A stretch of DNA of 43,372 bases from JACQLN01 sp049274895 (GTDB lineage Bacteria; Patescibacteriota; Minisyncoccia; JACQLN01): positions 1 through 43,372 of the forward strand of contig JBASTM010000003.1 of assembly GCA_049274895.1 (NCBI GenBank), written 5' to 3'. This document shows positions 22,533 to 30,157 of the stretch, one piece after another. The notes beneath the pieces are model-generated. The model saw only the letters and a list, made by a program, of their open reading frames with translations, had not been told where the DNA came from and searched no databases. A program made the position numbers and the translations under genes. Each line of letters opens with the position of its first letter. Within the stretch, counting starts at the first letter, position 1.

Positions 22533-22874
22533 ATGTCGTTTTATAATTTTATTTACAATCTGCAAAAAAAATCTGAAAGAACCAAACAGCGGATCTTGAT
22601 CGCGCTATTGGTGGTCTCTTTTTTTGTGCTGGCCGGTTTTTGGGTTTGGCTGTTTAAGAATCAAGTGGCCCAAATAAGTTCATCGCCTATGTCGGGTGCC
22701 GAGAGAGTTTTAGGCGGCGAGGGCAAACTGCTAAGCCCGCTAGCTAGTTTGGCGGAGGGGTTTAAGGGTTTTAAGCAAGATCTAACCGATAAAATAACGG
22801 AATACAAAACTGGTTGGGAGGCGAGTCAAAACGATAAAAAAGAAAGACCGGTGTATGAACTGCCAATAGAATAA
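22533..22874 (+). CDS. Small single-TM protein upstream of gyrA
   Basis: 113 aa: basic start MSFYNFIYNLQKKSERTKQR, one TM helix (about 21-43, ILIALLVVSFFVLAGFWVWLF), then an extracytoplasmic helical tail ending KERPVYELPIE. No family recognised. Its fixed place between the MBL-like gene and gyrA is its only context. No Shine-Dalgarno. Confidence 0.65.
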   Translation: MSFYNFIYNLQKKSERTKQRILIALLVVSFFVLAGFWVWLFKNQVAQISSSPMSGAERVLGGEGKLLSPLASLAEGFKGFKQDLTDKITEYKTGWEASQNDKKERPVYELPIE

Positions 22875-22899
22875 GACCAATAGGTCCTATAAGACATAT
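22875..22899. repeat. R2 9-bp-period repeat before gyrA
   Basis: TAAGACCAA, TAGGTCCTA, TAAGACATA, then ATG of gyrA. Confidence 0.8.
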
Positions 22900-25380
22900 A
22901 TGAGAATCGAGCCGCGAGAAATTACACAGGAAATGCAGGAGGCGTATTTAGACTACGCCATGAGTGTTATTGTGGCGCGCGCTTTGCCCGACGTTCGGGA
23001 CGGCTTAAAGCCGGTCCACCGCCGGATTCTTTATTCCATGCACGAAAACGGTCTTCGCCACAGCGCCAAATACAGAAAGTGCGCCACGGTGGTGGGCGAC
23101 GTCATCGGCAAATACCATCCGCACGGCGACGCCGCCATTTATGACGCTCTCGCCCGCATGGCCCAGGATTTTTCGCTCCGCTATCCGCTGGTGGACGGCC
23201 AGGGCAACTTCGGCTCCATAGACGGCGACGCGCCGGCGGCCTACCGCTACACCGAATGCCGTATGGAAACCATGGCCGAAGAAATGCTTACCGATATAGA
23301 TAAGGAAACCGTGGATTGGAACGCCACTTATGACGGCACTCGCGAGGAGCCGTCGGTTTTGCCTTCCAGAGTACCCAACCTGCTTTTGAACGGTTCGGTG
23401 GGCATTGCGGTGGGTATGGCTACCAACATTCCGCCTCATAATTTAGTGGAAGTGATGGATGCCTTGATTTATTTTGTTGAGAATCCCAAAGCCACCAGCG
23501 AAGACCTAATGCAGTTTGTAAAAGGCCCGGATTTTCCCACCGGCGGCGCCATTTACGGCAAAAAAGATATTACGCAGGCCTATGCTTCGGGCCGGGGGCC
23601 GATGGTGGTTCGGGGCGTGGCCGATATCGTGGAAGCGAAGCCCCACTCCGCCAAGGCTTCGCGGGGCGAGGGTTCAAAAAGTTTTAACATCATCATTAAA
23701 GAAATTCCTTATCAGGTTAATAAGGCCACTATGTTGGAACATTTGGCCGAACTGGTTAAGGAAAAAAAGATAGAGGGTATTAAAGATATCCGCGACGAAT
23801 CGGATAAAGACGGCATCAGGGTGGTGATTGAATTAAGAAACGACGCTTACCCCCAGAAAGTCCTAAATAAACTCTACAAACTGACCGATCTGCAAAAAAC
23901 GTTTCATTTGAATATGCTGGCTTTGGTGGACGGCCTCCAACCGCAGGTGTTGTCGTTAAAATCCGTTTTGGAACAGTGTTTAGCCCACCGCCGGGTGGTG
24001 GTGGAGCGCCGAACCAAATTTGAATTAAAAAAAGCCGAAGAGAGAAAACATATTTTGGAGGGTTTGTCCCAGGCCTTGGATCATATTGATGCGGTTATAG
24101 AGACCATCAAAAAATCGGAAACGCGCGAAGAAGCCCACGCCAACTTGATGAGTAAGTTCAAACTCTCGGAACTTCAAACCACCGCGATTTTGGAGATGCG
24201 CCTGGCCACTTTGGCCGGTTTGGAAAGGAAAAAAATAGAAGACGAACTGGCCGAAAAGAAAAAACTTATTAACTACTACACCGAGCTTTTGGACGATCCC
24301 AAAAAACTTTTGGGCGTGATTAAAGCCGAGTTTAAGGAAATAAAAGAAAAATATCCAAGCGAACGCCGCACCAAGATTTATGCGAGCGGGGTGGGCGAGT
24401 TCAGCGAAGAGGATCTTATACCCGACGAAGAGGTTATTATCACCTTAAGCCGCGACGGTTTTATCAAGCGCCTGCCGCCGGTCACTTATCGCACCCAAAA
24501 GCGGGGCGGTTCGGGCAAGATTGGGGCCAGTGTGGCCGAGGAAGATTTTATCCAGCATCTGGTGGTGGCGAACACCCACGACAGCATTTTGTTTTTTACT
24601 TCTACGGGTAAGGTGTTTTTGGCCAAAGTCCACGAGATTCCCCAAGCTGTGCGGACTTCCAAAGGCCGGGCCCTGGTGAACTTTTTGGAAATCGCCCAGG
24701 AAGAAATCATTACCGCCATCGTGCCGGTGAAGTTTGATATCAAAAAATCCAAAACGCAGGAAACTCTCGGCAAGTTTCTGGTGATGATCACGCGAGGTGG
24801 TATAATTAAAAAAACCCAGGTGTCCGATTTTGCGGGTGTTCGGCGTTCCGGTCTGATTGCGATAAAACTAAAAGGAGGCAAAGGGGGTGATGAATTGGAT
24901 TGGGTCAAATTGACTTCGGGCAAAGACGAAATAATTCTGGTTACCAGAAATGGGCAGGCCATCAGATTTTCGGAATCGGATGTGCGCGATATGGGCCGCA
25001 CTGCTTCGGGGGTCAACGCCATCCGGCTAAAAGCCGGGGATAGCGTCTCCGGAGCCGATGTTATCAGTTCGCACAATAAAGACGCCGAAATGCTGGTGGT
25101 TATGTCTAAGGGTTACGCCAAAAGAACGCCGGTTAAACTGTACAAGCGGCAGAAGCGGGCCGGTTCGGGCATAAAAACGGCCAAAGTCACTTCTAAAACT
25201 GGAGAGATTGTTTCGGCCAAAATTCTGGGCCCGGAAGAAGATTTAATCGTTATTTCCAAAAAGGGGCAGTTAATCAGAACGCCCATCAAAGATATTTCGG
25301 TGCTGGGGCGGGCCACCCAGGGCGTTAGAGTGATGCGGATGAAAGACGGGGATCAGATTTCGTCAATAACAACCTTATAG
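22900..25380 (+). CDS. gyrA: DNA gyrase subunit A
   Basis: 826 aa, normal length. The type II topoisomerase subunit that cuts and rejoins DNA. The winged-helix and tower domains include VHRRILYSMHENGL, GKYHPHGDAAIYDALARMAQDF and AAYRYTECR with catalytic Tyr near 117; the C-terminal beta-pinwheel shows repeated blades (VRTSKGRALVNFL, RRSGLIAIKL, GRTASGVNAIRL, GRATQGVRVMRM). QKRGGSGKIG resembles the GyrA-box, favouring GyrA over ParC. Residues about 248-258 (KPHSAKASRGEG) are an insertion encoded by the palindromic repeat also present in ksgA. gyrB is not in the window. Confidence 0.95.
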   Translation: MRIEPREITQEMQEAYLDYAMSVIVARALPDVRDGLKPVHRRILYSMHENGLRHSAKYRKCATVVGDVIGKYHPHGDAAIYDALARMAQDFSLRYPLVDGQGNFGSIDGDAPAAYRYTECRMETMAEEMLTDIDKETVDWNATYDGTREEPSVLPSRVPNLLLNGSVGIAVGMATNIPPHNLVEVMDALIYFVENPKATSEDLMQFVKGPDFPTGGAIYGKKDITQAYASGRGPMVVRGVADIVEAKPHSAKASRGEGSKSFNIIIKEIPYQVNKATMLEHLAELVKEKKIEGIKDIRDESDKDGIRVVIELRNDAYPQKVLNKLYKLTDLQKTFHLNMLALVDGLQPQVLSLKSVLEQCLAHRRVVVERRTKFELKKAEERKHILEGLSQALDHIDAVIETIKKSETREEAHANLMSKFKLSELQTTAILEMRLATLAGLERKKIEDELAEKKKLINYYTELLDDPKKLLGVIKAEFKEIKEKYPSERRTKIYASGVGEFSEEDLIPDEEVIITLSRDGFIKRLPPVTYRTQKRGGSGKIGASVAEEDFIQHLVVANTHDSILFFTSTGKVFLAKVHEIPQAVRTSKGRALVNFLEIAQEEIITAIVPVKFDIKKSKTQETLGKFLVMITRGGIIKKTQVSDFAGVRRSGLIAIKLKGGKGGDELDWVKLTSGKDEIILVTRNGQAIRFSESDVRDMGRTASGVNAIRLKAGDSVSGADVISSHNKDAEMLVVMSKGYAKRTPVKLYKRQKRAGSGIKTAKVTSKTGEIVSAKILGPEEDLIVISKKGQLIRTPIKDISVLGRATQGVRVMRMKDGDQISSITTL
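23641..23667 (+). repeat. Short palindromic element inserted in gyrA
   Basis: CCCCACTCCGCC / AAGG / CTTCGCGGGGC: same ends and stem as the ksgA copies. It is read in the same orientation and frame as one ksgA copy, giving PHSAKASRG versus PHFAKAPRG. Confidence 0.85.
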
Positions 25381-25405
25381 GACCCATAGGTCCAATAGGA
25401 CCAAT
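25380..25405. repeat. R2 9-bp-period repeat between gyrA and the methyltransferase
   Basis: TAGGACCCA, TAGGTCCAA, TAGGACCAA, then TATG containing the next start codon. Confidence 0.8.
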
Positions 25406-25942
25406 ATGATTTCCGGAGGATTTCTAAATCCAGATTCCATAATTACCGATCTTAACATCAAAGCCGGATCCAACATCGGCGACTTTGGTTCGGGTTCGGG
25501 TTATTTCACTTTGATTATGGCGCGTTTGGTTGGAGAGAACGGAGTTGTGACAGCCGTGGATGTTTTGCAAAACAAACTGGACACCATAAAAACAGCCGCC
25601 CAAGCCCAAGGGCTTTTTAATGTAAATTATGTCAGGGGCGATTTGGAAATTGAAGGTGGATCACAATTAGCTGATGCCAGCCAAGATATGGTTATGCTGG
25701 CCAACATTTTGTTTCAATCCCGGCGCAAAGCGGAAATAGTTAAAGAAGCTAGGCGGGTGTTAAAGCCGGGCGGAGAATTGGTGGTGATAGATTGGGAGCC
25801 GGCCGCGCCTTTTGGGCCCCAAGACGGCGGCTGGAAATTATCCAAAGACGAAGCTAAAAATTTGGCGGGCGTGGGCTTCAGCTTGGTGAAAGAAATCACC
25901 GTTTCCAACAATCATTGGGGACTGTTGTTTACTAAGAAATAA
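25406..25942 (+). CDS. Class I SAM-dependent methyltransferase
   Basis: 178 aa. Rossmann methyltransferase with motif I IGDFGSGSGYFT (about 23-34), acidic motif VTAVDVLQNKL, motif NYVRGDLE and post-motif VLKPGGELVVIDWEP. The arrangement resembles small UbiE/Methyltransf_11 or MraW-unrelated stand-alone enzymes. The substrate is unknown. It starts inside the repeat after gyrA, without Shine-Dalgarno. Confidence 0.85.
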   Translation: MISGGFLNPDSIITDLNIKAGSNIGDFGSGSGYFTLIMARLVGENGVVTAVDVLQNKLDTIKTAAQAQGLFNVNYVRGDLEIEGGSQLADASQDMVMLANILFQSRRKAEIVKEARRVLKPGGELVVIDWEPAAPFGPQDGGWKLSKDEAKNLAGVGFSLVKEITVSNNHWGLLFTKK

Positions 25943-25944
25943 AA

Positions 25945-26028
25945 TAAGACCTACCCCACTTCGCTGAAGTCTTCGATCCTGAGGTCTCAGACCGAAGGGC
26001 TACGCGGGGCAAGTAGGACTTATATTTA
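25945..26028. repeat. Palindromic element nested in an R2 repeat
   Basis: R2 begins (TAAGACCTA, 25945-25953), is interrupted at 25954-26010 by CCCCACTTCGC...CTACGCGGGGC, then resumes (AAGTAGGACTTATAT). The insert has the same ends as the ksgA and gyrA elements but a longer middle. Direct evidence that one repeat type inserts into another. Confidence 0.75.
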
Positions 26029-27321
26029 ATGAAATACCGGATAATAATTTTTGTTTTAGTGGGCCTGGCGGTGCTGGTTGGCGTTTTAGCTTTCGTTTTT
26101 GGCCGCAGAGACAGCGGCGGCGGGGCGGCCACGCTGGAGTTTTGGGGCACTCAAGACGCGGCTAATTGGTCGCAAGCAATCTCGGCCTACCAAACGGCCA
26201 ATCCCCAAGTAAAAATAAAATACACCCAAAAAAATTCTCTCAAATACGAAAAGGAATTGGTGGATGCTTTGGCCGCGGGGGCCGGGCCGGATATAGCGAC
26301 CATAAACAACACCTGGCTCCATACGCATTTAAATAAACTGGCTCCTGCCCCCAGCCAGGTCATCAGCCCGCAGGTTTTTAAGGATTCTTTTGTTGAAGCG
26401 ACCCATCAGAATTTGGTTCTGGCCAATAAAATTTACGCTCTGCCTTTTTACGTGGATACGCTGGCGCTTTATTACAATAAATCGCTCTATAACAACGCCG
26501 GCTTGGTGAGCCCGCCCAAAACTTGGGACGAATTTAACCGGGCGGCGGAACAGTTGACCCAAAAAAACGAGCGCGGCGACATTGTCCGCTCGGGCGCGGC
26601 TTTGGGTACGGCGGCCAACGTCAATTATGCCAGCGATATTTTAAACTTATTGATGTTGCAGACGGGCGCCACAATGTTAAGCCCCAACGGCCGTGAGGCC
26701 GTGTTTGACCGCGCGGTTAATTTGAACGGCAAAACTTATTCGCCGGGTCTGGCCGCTCTGGATTTTTACATCAGTTTCGCCAATGCTTCCAAGCCCGTTT
26801 ATTCATGGAATTCCAGAATGCCCAATTCCTTAAAAGCGTTTACGGACGGTAAAACGGCTATGTATTTGGGCTATGCCAAAGATTTAAAAGAGATCAGAAG
26901 TAAAGTTTCCAATTTCGGCCTCGCTCCGGCACCGCAAATAAAAGATTCGCGCCGCGATGCTTCTTATCTTGATATCAATTTCGCTTCTTACCAAGCCGGC
27001 GCAGTAACGCAAGCCAGCCAGCAAAAAGAAGCCGCTTGGAATTTTTTGGTTTTTGCTGTGGGGCGCACTGCCGCGGCTGGTTATCTGCAGTCTAGTTACC
27101 TGCCTCCGGCCCGGCGCGATCTGATTGAATTTACCGCGTCGGACGCGGTTTTGAATGTTTTTGCCAAGCAGGCCCTCAACGCGGCCAGTTGGGCCCAACC
27201 AGACGAAGTTGAAGTTAAAAAAATTTTTGAGCGGATGATTACCGCCGCGGCTTTAGGCCAAGCTAGCGCGGCCGAGGCCATCAAGGAAGCGGCAGTGGAA
27301 GTTACTAATTTATTAAAATAA
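26029..27321 (+). CDS. Extracellular solute-binding protein, family 1, TM-anchored
   Basis: 430 aa. N-terminal TM anchor (about 5-25) without a lipobox Cys, then TLEFWGTQDAANWSQAISAYQTANPQVKIKYTQ, GAGPDIATINNTWL, IYALPFYVDTLALYYNKSLYNNAGL, PPKTWDEFNRAAEQLT, GKTAMYLGYA, and KEAAWNFLVFAVGRTAAAGYL: the full order of sugar-type ABC binding proteins. No permease or ATPase gene adjoins it; the next genes encode pilin-like proteins. Its ligand is unknown. It may serve as a surface-attached binding protein or depend on a distant transporter. Confidence 0.88.
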   Translation: MKYRIIIFVLVGLAVLVGVLAFVFGRRDSGGGAATLEFWGTQDAANWSQAISAYQTANPQVKIKYTQKNSLKYEKELVDALAAGAGPDIATINNTWLHTHLNKLAPAPSQVISPQVFKDSFVEATHQNLVLANKIYALPFYVDTLALYYNKSLYNNAGLVSPPKTWDEFNRAAEQLTQKNERGDIVRSGAALGTAANVNYASDILNLLMLQTGATMLSPNGREAVFDRAVNLNGKTYSPGLAALDFYISFANASKPVYSWNSRMPNSLKAFTDGKTAMYLGYAKDLKEIRSKVSNFGLAPAPQIKDSRRDASYLDINFASYQAGAVTQASQQKEAAWNFLVFAVGRTAAAGYLQSSYLPPARRDLIEFTASDAVLNVFAKQALNAASWAQPDEVEVKKIFERMITAAALGQASAAEAIKEAAVEVTNLLK

Positions 27322-27356
27322 GTACTATATGTCTTATAAGTCTTATTGGTCCTATC
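27322..27356. repeat. R2 repeat that encodes the next protein's N-terminus
   Basis: TATGTCTTA, TAAGTCTTA, TTGGTCCTA: 9-bp units continue past the ATG at 27329 and are translated as SYK-SYW-SYL. Confidence 0.8.
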
Positions 27357-28255
27357 TCGCAGCACTGGTTCCCTGCACCGGCATAAACTGCACGCTCTGC
27401 GATTTATTTACTTTAACCCAGAATATTTTTAATTTTGTGGCCATCCAGTTGGTGCCGATCGTGGCCATACTTTTGATTTTTTGGGGCGGTTATACTTTTC
27501 TTATTTCCTCCGGCAGCCCGGCTGGTATAACCAAAGGTAAAAGCATCTTAAAAAACACTGTGATTGGCCTGGTGATTGTCTATAGCGCCTATTTGGCCGC
27601 CTCGTATATTGTAAGTTTTTTTGCCGGAGCAGGCAGTGTGGCCAGCTCCAGCTTTACCAGCCGCGGCTTTGTGGTTCAGTGCGAGCGCGTTGAGCTTGAA
27701 AACAAAACCGGCATTGAGATCGGTAATTTAACGGAGGAGTTGTTGATTGCCCCGGAGCCGCCGGTTGTGTTTGCCGACGGAGATCTGTCTGTTTCTACCG
27801 ACATTGCCAATGTTAAAATTAATGATGGCGTGGATGTAAACGGGCTTCAGGATAATGTTAAAAGTAGCTTGAGGGCGGCCGCGGCTGCGGCTTCGGAACC
27901 TGGAATCGGAATCACTTTGGTGGTTACATCCGGCTTTAGGCATGTAGACCGTCAAATTGAACTTGTGAATCAGAACTGCGTGAATCCTGATGCCGATAGA
28001 TGTGAGGTCAAAAAAGGCGGGGTGGAAACATGCATACCTAAAGACGACGGATTTAATTGCCGCCACACCACCGGCAAAGCCGTGGATGTGTGGTGCCAGC
28101 AAAGTGAAGGTGGAGCCAAATGCTACCAAGCCACGTTATTCAATCAGGTTATGAAGCCGAACGGCTGGTGCGTTCTTAAGCGGGAAAATTGGCATTTTGA
28201 ACTTAAAACCGATTTGGATCAAGACCCGGACCGGCGGTCGGCTTTCAATTGCTGA
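27329..28255 (+). CDS. TrbC/VirB2-like pilin domain fused to M15 D-Ala-D-Ala carboxypeptidase-like domain
   Basis: 308 aa. Residues 12-100 are a two-TM pilin-like module: LVPCTGINCTLCDLFTLTQNIFNFVAIQLVPIVAILLIFWGGYTFLISSG, then KSILKNTVIGLVIVYSAYLAASYIVSFF, with the C-x-C pattern common in Patescibacteria TrbC-like proteins. Residues about 170-308 resemble VanY/peptidase M15: TSGFRHVDRQIELV, HTTGKAVDVWC (HxxxxxxD zinc motif) and ENWHFEL (catalytic/zinc His). Several cysteines suggest disulfides. Probably a peptidoglycan-trimming component of a type IV pilin/secretion-like apparatus. The first residues come from repeat sequence, so the true start could be later. Confidence 0.8.
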   Translation: MSYKSYWSYLAALVPCTGINCTLCDLFTLTQNIFNFVAIQLVPIVAILLIFWGGYTFLISSGSPAGITKGKSILKNTVIGLVIVYSAYLAASYIVSFFAGAGSVASSSFTSRGFVVQCERVELENKTGIEIGNLTEELLIAPEPPVVFADGDLSVSTDIANVKINDGVDVNGLQDNVKSSLRAAAAAASEPGIGITLVVTSGFRHVDRQIELVNQNCVNPDADRCEVKKGGVETCIPKDDGFNCRHTTGKAVDVWCQQSEGGAKCYQATLFNQVMKPNGWCVLKRENWHFELKTDLDQDPDRRSAFNC

Positions 28256-28285
28256 TGGCAGTTGAGCAATGATATGATAATAAAT

Positions 28286-28675
28286 ATGCGCGGATTGCTT
28301 TATAAATTATTTTTATTATTAACGCCTGTTTTTGTTTCTGCAGAAAGTGGAGGTCCTGTAGATGGTGGTTCAGACGGTTCTTTTGGTGGAGATGTCACAA
28401 TTACCAATCCCTTGCAAGGCATCAATAGTATCCCGGATGTTATAGACAGGATCATAAACTTTCTGGCGGTGCTGGCCGCACCCATCGCTGTGTTGATGCT
28501 GGTTTACGCCGCCTACCTTTTTGTTTTGGCCGGCACCAGCCCGGATAACGTCAAAAAGGCCAAAAGTATCATACTTTACGTGGTGGTGGGTTTGGTGGTG
28601 CTGGGGCTTTCCAAAGCCATAGTCTATGTAACCTGCAGTGTTATCGGCGTTGATTACTCGCCGGGAGGATGTTAG
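28286..28675 (+). CDS. TrbC/VirB2-like pilin, copy 2
   Basis: 129 aa from ATG 28286 (MRGLLYKLFLLLTPVFVSA signal peptide). ATG 28274 or TTG 28262 are alternatives. After a glycine/aspartate-rich stretch come two TM helices: IINFLAVLAAPIAVLMLVYAAYLFVLAG and KSIILYVVVGLVVLGLSKAIVYVTC, separated by TSPDNVKKAK, the classical VirB2 loop. Ends with VDYSPGGC. It likely forms part of a pilus or a membrane subunit of a T4SS-like machine. Its stop codon lies at the edge of an inverted-repeat element. Confidence 0.82.
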   Translation: MRGLLYKLFLLLTPVFVSAESGGPVDGGSDGSFGGDVTITNPLQGINSIPDVIDRIINFLAVLAAPIAVLMLVYAAYLFVLAGTSPDNVKKAKSIILYVVVGLVVLGLSKAIVYVTCSVIGVDYSPGGC

Positions 28676-28738
28676 AAGTCCGCCCTGCCTGGAAGGCACG
28701 GCGTCAGCCGCCTAAGGGCGGCTTACTTCTAACGGGAT
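28671..28738. repeat. Inverted-repeat element A
   Basis: GTTAGAAGT (28671-28679) and ACTTCTAAC (28725-28733) enclose GCCGCC-taag-GGCGGC. The right end TTCTAACGGGAT is shared with element B at 36900-36975. The pilin stop codon lies in the left arm. Confidence 0.75.
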
Positions 28739-28746
28739 AACTGGAT

Positions 28747-28774
28747 TTGCATAATTGGGCGGGGATGCTATAAA
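28747..28774 (+). promoter_or_regulatory. Promoter of the third pilin gene
   Basis: TTGCAT, 16 bp, TATAAA(AT); ATG is about 50 bp downstream. Confidence 0.6.
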
Positions 28775-28825
28775 ATAGTATCAACAGGTCGATTCTTAAA
28801 ATTAACCTAAGTATCTCAAATATAA

Positions 28826-29194
28826 ATGAACACAATTAAAAATTTGGCTTTACGGGCGGCCGCGGCGGCGGGGATGCTGGGCGCTTTTGGCTCAAACGCT
28901 TTAGCTCAAATTACCGGTCTACAACCCAGACAAGATATAGATAATGTTGACCAATTTAAGGGTACGATTACAACCATTATCAATTCTTTTGTGGGTCTGG
29001 TTGCGGTCATAGCGGCCATTATGCTGGTTTACGGAGCTTATCTTTATGTTACGGCTGGTGCCAACGAGGATAATGCCAAAAAAGGCAAAACGGTTGTTGT
29101 CTATGCCATCATAGGCATAATCGTGGGCGCATTGGTTTATGCCATCGTCAACGTGGCCACTGGTTTGATAGGTGGTGGTGTTGGTGGGTCTTAG
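28826..29194 (+). CDS. TrbC/VirB2-like pilin, copy 3
   Basis: 122 aa. Signal peptide MNTIKNLALRAAAAAGMLGAFGSNALA with AxA cleavage before QITG. Mature part: short linker, TM1 IINSFVGLVAVIAAIMLVYGAYLYVTAG, loop ANEDNAKKGK, TM2 TVVVYAIIGIIVGALVYAIVNVATGLIGGG. This is the most typical VirB2-like major-pilin candidate of the three: short, with its own promoter and terminator, suggesting high expression. Confidence 0.88.
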   Translation: MNTIKNLALRAAAAAGMLGAFGSNALAQITGLQPRQDIDNVDQFKGTITTIINSFVGLVAVIAAIMLVYGAYLYVTAGANEDNAKKGKTVVVYAIIGIIVGALVYAIVNVATGLIGGGVGGS

Positions 29195-29222
29195 ATCTTG
29201 TTTGGTTTTATCGCGTTAAAAT

Positions 29223-29255
29223 ATCCCCTCCGACTTTGCGTCGGAGGGGATTTGT
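29223..29255. terminator. Terminator between the third pilin and the leftward island
   Basis: ATCCCCTCCGAC-tttgc-GTCGGAGGGGAT followed by TTGTGTTT on the plus strand; minus-strand use is also possible. Confidence 0.85.
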
Positions 29256-29269
29256 GTTTCGCTGTGTTT

Positions 29270-30157
29270 TTATTGGCGGTTTTTTTCTTTTTTTCTTTTT
29301 TCAAGCATAGCGGCCAACCGGCGCATATCTTCATCGGACATCCCGAGCTGTGCCCGTAAAGTCTTGATCGCCACGGCATGGACGGCGTTGATGGAGTCCC
29401 GGGCGGCTTTTGTCCGCGCTCGGCCGCGCATTTCATCAAAGAGCAGTTCATCGGCCTCTAATTGACGTAAAGTAGCGTTTTGTTGAGCGAAAGTTAAACC
29501 TCCACTTGGAGGATGTATTACAGGATCAGGTTCGCGATAGCCCATCAACTCCGCCATATTCGTGTCCAATCGGCGAAATTTTTGGGCCAGGGTTTCAAAA
29601 ACCTTAGGCAGAAAGAACGACAAAGTGGTCAGGGACATAATGACTATGGCCACGAAAGTGTAAAACCGGCCCGAGAGCCAGCCGCCCCAAATATAACTTC
29701 CCAACACCACAGCCGCGGCGGCGATGATGAGAACCGGCAACGCTTCGGCATTTCTTTCCCAAGGCACCCTGGCCAGATACAACGAGGCCATCAGAACCGC
29801 GAAAATCACGGGGCCTATAAACTTTAGGTAGCGCTCGCCGGCTTCCGCCGGGTTTATCGTTTTCCCGGATAACATACCTATCACCAAGCCCAAGGGCGCG
29901 TATAGTAGGCCGAGGATAGCAGTGAATATGATCGCCAAGAAAGCCGCCAGGTATCCAAAAATGGACAGTCCGGTAACCGCTTTCAGAATTACCAGTATAG
30001 GTATCAGTAGTAATCCAGTCAGCGTGGTGATTATGAGCGACTTTAAGTAAATTCTCGCGGTTGGTTTGGCTTTCTCAAACGCGGCCTCGGCTCCCGAGAT
30101 GGCGATTTCCGTTAGCAAGCTTACAGTTTTAGCTAGAGCGTCAATCAGGGCCGCCAT
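29270..30157 (-). CDS. Polytopic membrane protein of unknown function
   Basis: 295 aa from ATG at 30157, with AAAGGAGG upstream. An N-terminal amphipathic region is followed by about five to six TM helices (LIITTLTGLLLIPILVILKAV, LAAFLAIIFTAILGLLYAPLGLVIG, FIGPVIFAVLMASLYLA, ALPVLIIAAAAVVLGSYIWG, TFVAIVIMSLTTLSFFLP) and a cytoplasmic helical tail rich in R, E and K (LRQLEADELLFDEMRGRARTKA...MLEKRKKEKNRQ). No family recognised. It overlaps the preceding gene by 17 bp, forming a two-gene unit next to the SPFH unit. Confidence 0.7.
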   Translation of the reverse strand: MAALIDALAKTVSLLTEIAISGAEAAFEKAKPTARIYLKSLIITTLTGLLLIPILVILKAVTGLSIFGYLAAFLAIIFTAILGLLYAPLGLVIGMLSGKTINPAEAGERYLKFIGPVIFAVLMASLYLARVPWERNAEALPVLIIAAAAVVLGSYIWGGWLSGRFYTFVAIVIMSLTTLSFFLPKVFETLAQKFRRLDTNMAELMGYREPDPVIHPPSGGLTFAQQNATLRQLEADELLFDEMRGRARTKAARDSINAVHAVAIKTLRAQLGMSDEDMRRLAAMLEKRKKEKNRQ

